A stretch of 64,000 nucleotides of DNA. It comes from UBA5314 sp040217815 (GTDB lineage Bacteria > Bacillota > Syntrophomonadia > Syntrophomonadales > Syntrophomonadaceae). Positions 25,513 to 34,152 of the stretch are shown one piece after another. The notes beneath the pieces are model-generated. The model was not told the DNA's origin. It searched no databases and worked only from the letters and a program-made list of their open reading frames with translations. The stretch spans positions 1 through 64,000 of the forward strand of contig JBEHWI010000012.1 of the NCBI GenBank assembly GCA_040217815.1, given 5' to 3'. A program made the translations under genes and the position numbers. How positions within the stretch are numbered: position 1 is the first letter of the stretch; each line of letters starts with the position of its first letter.

Positions 25513-27265
25513 GAGCTTTAGTGGACGTCTCAGTATAACCTTTATGTTATTAATCATCCTGGTTTCGGCGGGGAGCGGCCTGGCCAGCAGTCTTTATATG
25601 AAGAATTTCTACATGAGCAACGTTGAGAATAACCTGGCCTACGAAGCGTCACTGGTAAGCCATATGATAAACATAGGCCAGGCCGCCAACACTTCCTATC
25701 AACAAATCGCCGTCTTATCAGCCACGGATACCGACACCCGGGTTACCATCGTCGATAAAGACGGAAAAGTGCTGGGGGATTCTCAATTCGATCCGGCAAC
25801 TATGGAAATTCACAAAAGCCGTCCGGAAATATATCAAGCCCTGCAAGGCCAGAGAGGTGTTTCAATCCGTTTAAGTGATACCGCCAAAATTAATACTCTG
25901 TATGTAGCCATTCCTTTCCAAAATGGAATAAGCAGCGGGTCAGTGCGGTTGGCCAAGCCTTTGGATCAAATACAAACCCTTTATAATCATATCTTGATGT
26001 TAATCCTTTATACGGTTTTAGGCATAGGAATGGGGGCTTTAATTTTAAGCCTGTTCCTGGCCAGAAGATTCTCTACTCCTTTAAAAGATGTGACCAGGGC
26101 GGTGGAGCAGATCGCCCAGGGCAATTTCAACCAGAAAGTTACCGTCCAGGTAGATGATGAACTGGGTTCCTTAGTAAACTCCTTTAACGATATGGCTCAG
26201 AGACTGCAAACCAATATGGAGGAGATCAGTACGGTGAAAAACCGCCTTGAAGCAGTGCTGGAGAACACTGTCAACGCCCTTTTCCTGGTTGACAATGAAG
26301 GACGCCTCAGCTGGATAAACACCAATGCTGTTCATCTGCTGTCTATCGACAGCAAGCAGATTGGGAAAAAGATTGTTGAGGTCGTCAATAATTACAGCCT
26401 GCTGGATTTGATAGATACAGTGCTTAAAGAAAGAAGACCCAAACGGCAGGAGATAGTCTTAAGGTCTGCCCAGGGAGAAAAGATATTGGAAGTCAACCTG
26501 GTTCCGGTCTTGACACCGGATAGGATCTACCAACCGGATGTGCTGGTGGTGTTGAATGATATAAGTGAATTGAAACGCCTGCAGCAGGTTCGCCAGGATT
26601 TCGTAGCCAACGTTTCCCATGAATTGAAAACCCCGGTGGCAACCATAAGCGGTTTTGCCGAAACTCTGGTTTCCGATAACAAGGGCAACCCTGAAACTGT
26701 AAAAGAATTCTCTCAAATTATCTATGACGAGGCCCAGCGCCTCAGCAAGATGATTGCCGCAATGTTGGAATTATCCCGTTTAGAAAGCGGTTATCAGGAG
26801 TTAAACCAGGAGAATTTCAAACTCCTGGATATCGTAAATACTGCGGTGACTATAGTTCGAAAAAGAGCGCAGGGTGGGAACATTACGATTGATGCCGCTC
26901 CAGAACTTGCCGATCTTACTATCCTGGCCGACCGCGATATGATAGTCCAGGCGGTAATCAACCTTCTGGAAAACGCTATCAACCACAGCCCGGAAGGCGC
27001 TCCGGTACTGGTAAAAATAGAAAAACGACGGGATGATATCAAGGTAAACGTTATCGACCAGGGTGAGGGCATCCCGGAAAAAGACCAATCACGCATTTTT
27101 GAACGCTTCTATCGAGTCGATAAAGCCCGCTCTCGCAAGACTGGTGGAACCGGGCTGGGTCTGGCCATTGTCAAGCACCTGATCGAAAATAACGGAGGCC
27201 AGGTCGGGGTAAAGAGCAGCCCCGGCAGCGGTTCAACCTTCTTCTTCACTCTCAAATCCGACTAG
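25505..27265 (+). CDS. phoR: PhoR-like sensor histidine kinase
   Basis: 586 residues. A membrane helix (about 10-30), an extracytoplasmic sensor region (30-160), a second helix (about 165-185), HAMP, a PAS domain (about 250-350), the HisKA motif VSHELKTPVATI with His372, and the ATPase with NLLENAINHSP (N box), VIDQGEGIP, FERFYRVDKARSR and GGTGLGLAIVKHL. This is the standard PhoR layout. GGAGGGTGACA precedes the ATG, which lies inside the end of the regulator gene, so the pair is translationally coupled. It likely phosphorylates the regulator next door. Confidence 0.92.
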   Translation: MLKSFSGRLSITFMLLIILVSAGSGLASSLYMKNFYMSNVENNLAYEASLVSHMINIGQAANTSYQQIAVLSATDTDTRVTIVDKDGKVLGDSQFDPATMEIHKSRPEIYQALQGQRGVSIRLSDTAKINTLYVAIPFQNGISSGSVRLAKPLDQIQTLYNHILMLILYTVLGIGMGALILSLFLARRFSTPLKDVTRAVEQIAQGNFNQKVTVQVDDELGSLVNSFNDMAQRLQTNMEEISTVKNRLEAVLENTVNALFLVDNEGRLSWINTNAVHLLSIDSKQIGKKIVEVVNNYSLLDLIDTVLKERRPKRQEIVLRSAQGEKILEVNLVPVLTPDRIYQPDVLVVLNDISELKRLQQVRQDFVANVSHELKTPVATISGFAETLVSDNKGNPETVKEFSQIIYDEAQRLSKMIAAMLELSRLESGYQELNQENFKLLDIVNTAVTIVRKRAQGGNITIDAAPELADLTILADRDMIVQAVINLLENAINHSPEGAPVLVKIEKRRDDIKVNVIDQGEGIPEKDQSRIFERFYRVDKARSRKTGGTGLGLAIVKHLIENNGGQVGVKSSPGSGSTFFFTLKSD

Positions 27266-27299
27266 TTTTAACAATATGCAAAATAAAAACAACGCGAGG

Positions 27300-27324
27300 A
27301 AAGGAGCCCCAAACGGGCTCCTTT
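27300..27324 (+). terminator. phoR-proximal copy of a duplicated terminator hairpin
   Basis: AAAGGAGCCC pairs with GGGCTCCTTT around CAAAC. It is followed directly by the 151-bp element instead of a full T-run. Confidence 0.75.
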
Positions 27325-27475
27325 CAGCTTGTCGACAAAGTCGTCAAGCTGCCCAGAGCGAGCGACGGAAGCGAAGAGCAAGGCGCGAAATAGTCCTGCG
27401 ATTGAGGCGTACCTAAGTACGTTGATTGAGCAGGACTGTTGAGCAACGCAGCTATTCGCTTTTGTCGACGGTCTG
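27325..27475 (+). mobile_element. 151-bp terminator-associated repeat element, copy 2
   Basis: The same 151-bp unit as at 1939-2089, here reading CAGCTTGTCGAC to GACGGTCTG on the plus strand. Three mismatches separate the copies. It is flanked by an exact 25-bp duplication of the phoR terminator hairpin (27300-27324 and 27476-27500), different in sequence from the hairpin flanking copy 1. As with copy 1, the CAGCTTG end faces the upstream gene. It encodes no protein. Confidence 0.8.
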
Positions 27476-27507
27476 AAAGGAGCCCCAAACGGGCTCCTTT
27501 TTTATTT
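27476..27507 (+). terminator. phoR-distal copy of the duplicated terminator hairpin
   Basis: The same 25-bp hairpin as 27300-27324, now followed by TTTATTT, giving a complete intrinsic terminator. Confidence 0.85.
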
Positions 27508-27515
27508 ACTAATTC

Positions 27516-27565
27516 TTAACATTCAAACTACCATAAATAAAGAAAGTAAAGAATTGACATTAACA
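27516..27565 (+). promoter_or_regulatory. Possible PhoP-binding region upstream of pstS
   Basis: TTAACA (27516-27521), then TTGACATTAACA (27554-27565), resemble the TTAACA-type repeats bound by PhoP in Bacillus. TTGACA could instead be a -35 element. The spacing is not the canonical 11-bp series, so this is tentative. Confidence 0.3.
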
Positions 27566-27634
27566 TTTAGATGATAATCTGAACAAAAGGTAACAGGTGC
27601 GCATCACAAATTAACGAAGGAGGAAAAGGTAAAA

Positions 27635-28483
27635 ATGATAAAGAGAAGAGGAAAACAAGGCGTTTATTTGGCCCTGGCAGCCGTCCTGGCGGTCAGCGTA
27701 TTTGTCGTAGGATGCGGCCAAAATTCACAAACCACGCCTCAAGGCTCAGCGGAATTGCAGGGTACTATCACTATAGCCGGTTCTACCTCGGTGCAGCCTT
27801 TCAGTGAAGTTCTGGCCGAAAAGTTCATGGAGAAGAATCCCAAGGTCAAGGTGAATGTTCAAGGCGGCGGCTCCGGACAGGGAATTACGGCCGCAACCAG
27901 TGGCGCTGCCCAGATTGGTTCGAGCTCCCGGGACCTGACCGCCCAGGAGAAAGCCCAACTGGTTGAAACCAAAATCGCCATGGATGGAATTGCCGTTGTA
28001 GTGAATCCCTCCAACCAGGTTGAAAACTTAACTGCTGATCAGATTAGAAATATCTTTCTCGGCAATATTAAGAACTGGAAGGAAGTGGGCGGACCTGATA
28101 CTGTTATAACTGTCGTAAGCAGGGAAGAAGGCTCGGGAACCAGAAGTGCTTTTGAAGAATTACTCTTGTCCAAACAGCCGGTAGTAAAAACCGCCATTGT
28201 TCAGGCTTCTACCGGAGCAGTCAAGACGACCATCGCCGGCGACAAGAATTCCATCGGATACGACTCACTGGCAGCTGTAGATGCCACAATAAAAGCCCTC
28301 AAAATAGATGGTGTCGATGCCAGTGCCGCCAATGTTAAGAATGGCAGCTACAAAGCATCGCGGCCCTTCATTTATCTGACCAAAGGCCAGCCGGAAGGCG
28401 CAAGCAAAGCTTTCATCGATTTTGTAATGAGCAGTGAAGGGCAGCAGATTATGAGCCAGCAGGGGGCCATTCCTGTTAAATAA
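27635..28483 (+). CDS. pstS: Phosphate ABC transporter substrate-binding lipoprotein
   Basis: 282 residues. A lipoprotein signal (KRRGKQG, hydrophobic run, VVGC lipobox) is followed by a PstS-type fold: ITIAGSTSVQPFSEVLAEKF, GGGSGQGI, IGSSSRDLT, SREEGSGTRSAFEEL and the IGYDSLAAVD region, all phosphate-contacting segments of the family. It captures phosphate outside the membrane for PstCAB. AAGGAGGAAAAGG precedes the ATG. It stands alone, separated from pstCAB by a P-II/ammonium transporter pair and their terminators, which is unusual. Confidence 0.95.
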   Translation: MIKRRGKQGVYLALAAVLAVSVFVVGCGQNSQTTPQGSAELQGTITIAGSTSVQPFSEVLAEKFMEKNPKVKVNVQGGGSGQGITAATSGAAQIGSSSRDLTAQEKAQLVETKIAMDGIAVVVNPSNQVENLTADQIRNIFLGNIKNWKEVGGPDTVITVVSREEGSGTRSAFEELLLSKQPVVKTAIVQASTGAVKTTIAGDKNSIGYDSLAAVDATIKALKIDGVDASAANVKNGSYKASRPFIYLTKGQPEGASKAFIDFVMSSEGQQIMSQQGAIPVK

Positions 28484-28504
28484 ACAACCTTGTCTTCCAA
28501 CTTG

Positions 28505-28556
28505 AGCCGGTTTGCGTCAGACCCATAAGCTCCATGGCGCAATAAACCGGCTTTTT
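28505..28556 (+). terminator. pstS terminator
   Basis: AGCCGGTTT pairs with AAACCGGCT across a 30-nt loop, followed by TTTT. Confidence 0.7.
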
Positions 28557-28683
28557 GCCGCCGATATTTCAGGGCGATTTTAGGACCAACTTCCGGAAAT
28601 ACTGTATACCCGCGCTTATAGCATTGACCTAAATGCATAGGGGCTTATAATTTAAATATAAATGACAAAACTTTGGGGCAAAG

Positions 28684-28784
28684 AAGTCCACTTTTCGAAC
28701 AGGGAAAGGTGGACTTTACAATTTCATAAATTTCGGGCATAGGCGCCAGGCATATTCAGCATTGAATAGCCAGGCGCTTTTTAT
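28684..28784 (+). other. Two further hairpins before the P-II gene
   Basis: AAGTCCAC/GTGGACTT (28684-28715), then AGGCGCCAGGC with GCCAGGCGCTTTTT (28741-28783). The second has a T-run and could be a leader attenuator or the end of a short transcript. No ORF fits between pstS and the P-II gene. Confidence 0.45.
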
Positions 28785-28813
28785 GTTTAAAAACGAACAG
28801 GGGAGGTGCAGTT

Positions 28814-29152
28814 ATGAAAAAGATCGAAGCGATCATTCGTCCATCGAATCTGGAAACACTCAAAGCGGCTCTGAATGCTCTGGAAGTGCGGGGTATGACT
28901 GTTTACAACGTTATGGGCCGGGGCCTACAAAAAGATGTCAAACAGTTCTATCGCGGCCAGGAGATATCGATAGATCTGTTCCCCAAGGTCAAAGTGGAAA
29001 TTATTTGTCGTGATCACTGGTTGGATAGAATCATTGATGTCATATTGGAAGAGTGTTCGTCTGGTCAGATAGGTGATGGCAAGATTTTTGTCTACCCGAT
29101 CGAAGATATCATCCGAATAAGTACGGGAGAAAGAGGAGACGCGGCTTTATAG
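28814..29152 (+). CDS. glnB: P-II family nitrogen regulator without Tyr51
   Basis: 112 residues, the normal P-II length. The T-loop reads QFYRGQEISIDLFPKVKVE: Tyr46, Arg47 and Gly48 are kept, but residue 51, the Tyr that is uridylylated in enteric P-II proteins, is Ile. The nucleotide-binding segments GQIGDGKIFVYP and IRISTGERGD are intact, so it should still bind ATP/ADP and 2-oxoglutarate. Paired with an ammonium transporter, it most likely plugs the channel when nitrogen is plentiful, as GlnK does. AGGGGAGGTGC precedes the ATG. Confidence 0.94.
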   Translation: MKKIEAIIRPSNLETLKAALNALEVRGMTVYNVMGRGLQKDVKQFYRGQEISIDLFPKVKVEIICRDHWLDRIIDVILEECSSGQIGDGKIFVYPIEDIIRISTGERGDAAL

Positions 29153-29241
29153 AACTACCCGATCCTTTTCCGAGCAAAGGCGCTCACCAGGGAAAAATGA
29201 TTTTGGGATCGCTCGATTTATTGCTAGGGAGGGATAAATTT

Positions 29242-30597
29242 ATGAATATCAATTTAAGGTCGATTAAAAATGGTTCACTGGCGGCAGCACTGGTGGGAAT
29301 TCTAACTCCTTTACCAGCACTGGCTGCCGATGCTTCGGCTATTAATACAGGTGATACAGCCTGGATAATGATAGCTACTGCTTTAGTCATGATTATGACT
29401 CCGGGGTTGGCACTATTTTACGGAGGCATGGTCCGCAAAAAGAATGTTTTGAGTATTCTCATGCAGTGTTTTACGGTTATAGCTCTGGTATCAGTACAGT
29501 GGGTGCTTCTGGGCTACACCCTGTCCTTTGGACCGGATGTTAAAGGCATTATCGGGGGGCTTGATTTCTGGGGCATGAGTGGAGTGGGTCTGGAGCCCAG
29601 CGCAACATATGCAACAACCATTCCTCATACGGTCTTTATAATGTTTCAGGGTATGTTTGCCATTATCACGGCTGGTTTAATCACCGGTGCTTTTGCAGAG
29701 CGCATGAAATTTTCGGTTTTCGTAATTTTCACCTTGTTATGGACTACTCTGGTTTACGATCCGCTGGCTCACTGGGTCTGGGGCGGAGGTTTCCTGGCGA
29801 AACTGGGTGCACTTGATTTCGCGGGAGGTACGGTTGTTCACATCAGTTCGGGTGTATCCGGTCTGGTTGCCGCTTTGATACTTGGCAGGCGCTTTAGCAA
29901 GGACCGGGAAGCGATTCTTCCGCACAACCTTCCGATGACGGTGACCGGAGCTGCTTTGCTCTGGTTCGGGTGGTTCGGTTTCAACGCCGGCAGTGCCCTG
30001 GCAGCCAACGGTTTGGCGGGTATGGCCTTCCTGGTAACCAACACCGCCGCCGCATCCGGAGCCATATCCTGGGTCCTGGCGGAATGGCTGGATCACGGTA
30101 AACCAACCATATTTGGCGCAGTTTCAGGCGCTGTTGCCGGGTTGGTAGCAGTTACTCCGGCATCAGGATATGTTACTCCTCTGGCCTCCATAATAATCGG
30201 CCTGCTGGTAGGTCCAATCTGCTACCTGGCCGTCAGCCGGGTCAAAGAAAAGCTGGGCTACGACGATGCCTTGGACGCTTTCGGAATCCATGGCGTAGGT
30301 GGTACTATCGGCGCGCTGGCAACCGGTTTATTTGCTACCACGATTATCAACTCTACTGCCGCAAACGGCTTGTTTTACGGCAACCCGCACCAGCTCTGGG
30401 TGCAGTTCGTATCAGTACTGATAAGCTGGTCTTATGCCGGATTGATGACCTTCCTTATTCTCAAGGGGATTTCTTTGGTAACTTCTCTGAGGGTTAACAA
30501 GGAAGAAGAAGAGATAGGACTTGACGCATCCCTGCACGGAGAGGACGCCTACGGCTATTCGGAAATGGGAGTTGAAGGAACCGGTGTCATGGGATAG
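29242..30597 (+). CDS. amt: Ammonium transporter (Amt family)
   Basis: 451 residues with a signal-like N-terminus ending LPALAADAS and about eleven membrane helices. Family motifs: GDTAWIMIATALVMIMTPGLALFYGGMVRKKN, DPLAHWVWGGGFL, GGTVVHISSGVSGLVAALILGRR, and DAFGIHGVGGTIGALATGLFA with the twin pore His residues. It conducts ammonia/ammonium inward. The ATG at 29242 follows GGGAGGG; the ORF extension upstream lacks a site. It lies 89 bp after the P-II gene and ends in a strong terminator. The internal location between pstS and pstCAB is discussed in the findings. Confidence 0.96.
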   Translation: MNINLRSIKNGSLAAALVGILTPLPALAADASAINTGDTAWIMIATALVMIMTPGLALFYGGMVRKKNVLSILMQCFTVIALVSVQWVLLGYTLSFGPDVKGIIGGLDFWGMSGVGLEPSATYATTIPHTVFIMFQGMFAIITAGLITGAFAERMKFSVFVIFTLLWTTLVYDPLAHWVWGGGFLAKLGALDFAGGTVVHISSGVSGLVAALILGRRFSKDREAILPHNLPMTVTGAALLWFGWFGFNAGSALAANGLAGMAFLVTNTAAASGAISWVLAEWLDHGKPTIFGAVSGAVAGLVAVTPASGYVTPLASIIIGLLVGPICYLAVSRVKEKLGYDDALDAFGIHGVGGTIGALATGLFATTIINSTAANGLFYGNPHQLWVQFVSVLISWSYAGLMTFLILKGISLVTSLRVNKEEEEIGLDASLHGEDAYGYSEMGVEGTGVMG

Positions 30598-30614
30598 ACA
30601 AAATATATTCAGGG

Positions 30615-30650
30615 CGGATCTGCCGAGCCAAAGGCAGATCCGTTTTTTTA
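30615..30650 (+). terminator. Terminator of the glnB-amt unit
   Basis: CGGATCTGCC pairs with GGCAGATCCG, followed by seven T residues. Confidence 0.92.
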
Positions 30651-30814
30651 TGCTCCATAAGTTTAAGCAGGGGCTTTTACAGTATATTTACCTTCTTGAT
30701 ACAAACCCTTAATAAAGCCATCCCGGGTTGTTAACAATACAATGTTACGATGATCACAGAACAAAATTCCCTTGGAACAAATATTTACGTTATAGGTATC
30801 GCAGGTGACTGTTT

Positions 30815-31678
30815 ATGAATAAAAAAAAGCACCGGGTGGCTGAAAAATATATTGAAAAAGCGTTGATGATATGCGCAGCCGTATTTATCATTGCCATCAT
30901 CATCATCAGCCTGTTTATATTTGCCAGGGGGATCCCCTTAATAAACAAAGTAGGCCTGGGAGAATTCATATTTAACCTGAACTGGCTTCCCACCCGGGGA
31001 AGTTTCGGAATAGGAGCGATGTTCATAGGAACCCTGGCCGTAACTTTGACTGCATTGCTCTGGGCGGTTCCGCTCGGCCTTCTGACCGCTATATTTATAG
31101 CTGAAATAGCCCCCCGCAAAGCGGGGCAGGTGATGGCAGAACTGGTCAGCCTGCTGGCGGGCATCCCATCAGTGGTATATGGCTTTCTCGGTTTGTTAGT
31201 GATTGTTCCATATATACGGGAGCACCTGGGTGGAAATGGACTCAGCATTCTGGCCGGGGCCATTATCCTGGGGATCATGATCCTGCCTACCATAATAAAT
31301 ATATCCCGCGATGCCATCCTGGCCGTGCCAGAGGACTACAAGATCAACTCCCTGGCTCTGGGAGCCAGTCACCACCAGACCATCGGAAGAGTTGTTTTAC
31401 CGGCGGCCTGCTCCGGGATTATTACCGCTATCGTACTGGGTATGGGGAGGGCGGTAGGCGAGACCATGGCGGTGGTAATGGTTACGGGTAATTCAACCAT
31501 ATTCCCTGACAGTATTCTGAGCCCGGTGCGAACCATGACCAGCAATATAGTTTTGGAAATGGGTTATGCCACCGGAGACCACCAGGCGGCTCTCTTTGCC
31601 ACCGGGGTGGTTCTGTTTATTTTCATTGTTTTGTTAAACCTGTCAGTAAACATCGCCCGGAACAGGGGGGCTGAATGA
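30815..31678 (+). CDS. pstC: Phosphate ABC transporter permease PstC
   Basis: 287 residues, about six membrane helices. It shows the PstC features: FNLNWLPTRGSFGIGAMFIGTL near the N-terminus, LAGIPSVVYGFLGL, and the EAA-type loop around DYKINSLALGASHHQTIGRVVLPAACSGI that contacts the ATPase, followed by MGRAVGETMAVVMVTGN. It forms the channel with PstA. AGGTGACTGTTT precedes the ATG. The stop is immediately before pstA (one-base gap), indicating a tight operon. Confidence 0.96.
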   Translation: MNKKKHRVAEKYIEKALMICAAVFIIAIIIISLFIFARGIPLINKVGLGEFIFNLNWLPTRGSFGIGAMFIGTLAVTLTALLWAVPLGLLTAIFIAEIAPRKAGQVMAELVSLLAGIPSVVYGFLGLLVIVPYIREHLGGNGLSILAGAIILGIMILPTIINISRDAILAVPEDYKINSLALGASHHQTIGRVVLPAACSGIITAIVLGMGRAVGETMAVVMVTGNSTIFPDSILSPVRTMTSNIVLEMGYATGDHQAALFATGVVLFIFIVLLNLSVNIARNRGAE

Positions 31679-31679
31679 T

Positions 31680-32519
31680 ATGAATAATGATATTGAAGAA
31701 AAGGGTTTGACGGCACTGTACTGGCTGGCTGCTTCGCTAATAGTGATAATTCTTCTGGCTATCATAGGCTATATCTTTTTCCGGGGTATTGGAGTTATGA
31801 ACCTCGATTTTATCACCAGCAAACCCGGCGCGGGTGGAAAAATCGGGGGCATTCTGACCCCGATGCTGGGAACCATGTATACAACACTGGGAGCTCTACT
31901 CACTGCTGTGCCTATTGGCATTGGAACCGCTATCTACCTCGAAGAATATGCCCGGCGGCAAAACCTCTTTGCCTATCTTGTAAACCTGACCTCCGAGACT
32001 CTGGCAGGTATTCCCTCTATCGTCTACGGTCTGTTTGGTTTTGTTTTCTTCGTCCTGTACCTGGACCTTGGCTGGTCGATAATCTCCGCTAGTTTGACTC
32101 TGGCTATAATGATCCTGCCCACCATAACCAGGACGACCCAGGAAGCCATCCTGGCAGTGCCCCGTGAATACCGGGAAAACAGCCTGGCCCTAGGAGCCAG
32201 TAGCTGTCAGACCATCAGCAAAATAGTATTGCCATCCGCCCTTCCCGGCATCATGACCGGAATAATATTGTCAATCGGCCGCGCGGTGGGGGAGACGGCG
32301 GCTCTTATTCTTACCGCAGGAAGTTCTCTGGGTATGCCGGAAAGCCTGGTTGACCCGGCCCGAACCCTGTCAGTGCACCTATATATTTTGGCAATGGAGG
32401 GAATCTCCATGCCCCGCGCCTTTGGAACAGCCCTGGCAATTGTAATTATGATCTTGATGATAAACTACCTGGCCGGTTGGAGCATGCGCAGACTATCTCG
32501 AAGCGGTCGATATAAATGA
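31680..32519 (+). CDS. pstA: Phosphate ABC transporter permease PstA
   Basis: 279 residues, six hydrophobic segments. FITSKPGAGGKIGGILTPMLGT, LAGIPSIVYGLFGFVFF, the coupling loop EYRENSLALGASSCQTISKIVLPSALPGI and IGRAVGETAALILTAG are characteristic of PstA. It pairs with PstC to form the phosphate channel. The start lies one base after pstC, so translation is coupled; pstB follows after nine bases. Confidence 0.96.
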   Translation: MNNDIEEKGLTALYWLAASLIVIILLAIIGYIFFRGIGVMNLDFITSKPGAGGKIGGILTPMLGTMYTTLGALLTAVPIGIGTAIYLEEYARRQNLFAYLVNLTSETLAGIPSIVYGLFGFVFFVLYLDLGWSIISASLTLAIMILPTITRTTQEAILAVPREYRENSLALGASSCQTISKIVLPSALPGIMTGIILSIGRAVGETAALILTAGSSLGMPESLVDPARTLSVHLYILAMEGISMPRAFGTALAIVIMILMINYLAGWSMRRLSRSGRYK

Positions 32520-32528
32520 GGTGATTTT

Positions 32529-33287
32529 ATGAATACAATAAAAATGGTAGCTGAGAACATAAACGTTTTTTACAAGGACTTTCATGCCCTGTACGACATC
32601 AACATGGACATTCAAAAGAATCTGGTGACTGCTTTGATCGGTCCTTCCGGATGTGGAAAATCAACTTTTCTTCGCACCCTCAACCGGTTGAATGAACTAA
32701 TCGAGGGAACGGTAATTAAAGGTCAGGTGTATTTAGACGAAAGGCCGATTTACGACAAAACCCGGGATGTTATCGCCCTTCGCCGGGATGTCGGTATGGT
32801 GTTTCAGAAGCCTTCGGCTTTTCCCATGTCTATATATGACAATGTAGCTTATGGTCCCCGAGTGCACGGGATGAAAAACAAGGCCAATCTGGATGATGTG
32901 GTCGAAAAAAGCCTCAAGGCAGCCAACCTGTGGGACGAGGTGCATGACCGCCTGAAATCTCCGGCTAACAGGCTCTCCGGGGGACAGCAGCAGCGGCTGG
33001 TTATAGCCCGGGTTCTAGCGGTGGATCCAGAAGTGATACTTATGGATGAGCCGGCTTCGGCTCTTGATCCGATATCCACCGCTAAGTTGGAAGAACTTAT
33101 AAGGGAATTGAAACAGCGCTACACCATAGTGATCGTCACCCACAACATGCAGCAGGCGGCGCGCATCTCCGACTTCACCGGTTTTTTTCTGAATGGCTGC
33201 CTGGTGGAGTTTAACCGCACCGAAGAAATATTTATTAATCCCGCTGACAAGAGAACCGAAGACTATATTACCGGCCGTTTCGGCTAA
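32529..33287 (+). CDS. pstB: Phosphate ABC transporter ATPase PstB
   Basis: 252 residues, the usual PstB length. Walker A GPSGCGKSTFLRTLNRLNEL, Q-loop QKPSAFPMSIYDNVAYGPR, signature LSGGQQQRLVIARVL, Walker B VILMDEPASALDP and the switch His in VTHNMQQAARISD are all intact. It powers PstCA. GAGGTGATTTT precedes the ATG, and phoU follows after 13 bases. Confidence 0.97.
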   Translation: MNTIKMVAENINVFYKDFHALYDINMDIQKNLVTALIGPSGCGKSTFLRTLNRLNELIEGTVIKGQVYLDERPIYDKTRDVIALRRDVGMVFQKPSAFPMSIYDNVAYGPRVHGMKNKANLDDVVEKSLKAANLWDEVHDRLKSPANRLSGGQQQRLVIARVLAVDPEVILMDEPASALDPISTAKLEELIRELKQRYTIVIVTHNMQQAARISDFTGFFLNGCLVEFNRTEEIFINPADKRTEDYITGRFG

Positions 33288-33300
33288 TAGGAGGAGCGTT

Positions 33301-33978
33301 ATGGAAAAGGACACCAACACCGCCTCGGAGCTGGGTAAAATCAAAGAAGAGGTTTTAAAGATGGGACGCCTCCTGGAGGAGCAGGTTTACAAATCGGTGA
33401 AATCCCTGGCCGAAAAAAACCAGGATCTTGCCAACGAGGTGGTTAAAAATGACGATATCGTCGATCAGATGGAATTGGCTATCGAAAGAAAGTGTCTGAA
33501 TGTCCTGGCTCTTCATCAGCCTATGGCCAAAGACCTGCGCCTCATAGCGACCATACTCCGAATCATTGTTGACATTGAGCGAATGGCTGATCACTGCGAG
33601 GACATCGCCCGCACCACCATAGACCTGTATGATCAGCCTTATATAAAGAAGCTTATTGACATCCCCCGCATGGGAGGGTTGGCCCAACAGATGGTTGAGC
33701 TGGCCATGAACGCCCTGATCAATGAAGACACCAGCCTGGCCATGAGCATAATACCTCTGGAACAGGAGATGGATGGTTTATATAACCAGATCTTTAGAGA
33801 ACTCCTTTCCTATATGATGCAGGACCCCAAAACCATACCCCAGGCCACCAGGCTTTTGCTGGTTGCGGGAAACCTAGAACGTGTAGGCGATCATGCTACC
33901 AACATGGCAGAAATGGTTGTTTACATGGTGGAAGGCAAACGCATCGATATAAACCGGGCCGCTCGTACCCAGAATTAA
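33301..33978 (+). CDS. phoU: Phosphate signalling protein PhoU
   Basis: 225 residues, all-helical, with two repeated PhoU three-helix units. Metal-binding type motifs recur: RIIVDIERMADHCEDIA in the first and GNLERVGDHATNMAE in the second. PhoU links PstSCAB state to PhoR activity and dampens uptake. The ATG at 33301 follows AGGAGG; a longer frame upstream runs through pstB. Last gene of the pstCAB-phoU operon. Confidence 0.96.
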   Translation: MEKDTNTASELGKIKEEVLKMGRLLEEQVYKSVKSLAEKNQDLANEVVKNDDIVDQMELAIERKCLNVLALHQPMAKDLRLIATILRIIVDIERMADHCEDIARTTIDLYDQPYIKKLIDIPRMGGLAQQMVELAMNALINEDTSLAMSIIPLEQEMDGLYNQIFRELLSYMMQDPKTIPQATRLLLVAGNLERVGDHATNMAEMVVYMVEGKRIDINRAARTQN

Positions 33979-34152
33979 CTTCGGGAACGTCCCCGTGTAA
34001 CAAAGCCTCCGTCCCCCGGTTACTCTGTCCCCCTATCGCACTTCCATCTAAAACCTTTCCTCATCGTATATTTTTCTTGACGTTTGCATTAAACTAGAAG
34101 GAAATATCCAGAAAAAAGCTGAATATTATACCAGTCGACAAGGAGTGATATT

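Noticed and set aside
33979..34152. Possible small RNA or gene after phoU
   Set aside because: Only C-rich repeat-like debris without ORF, promoter or clear hairpin.
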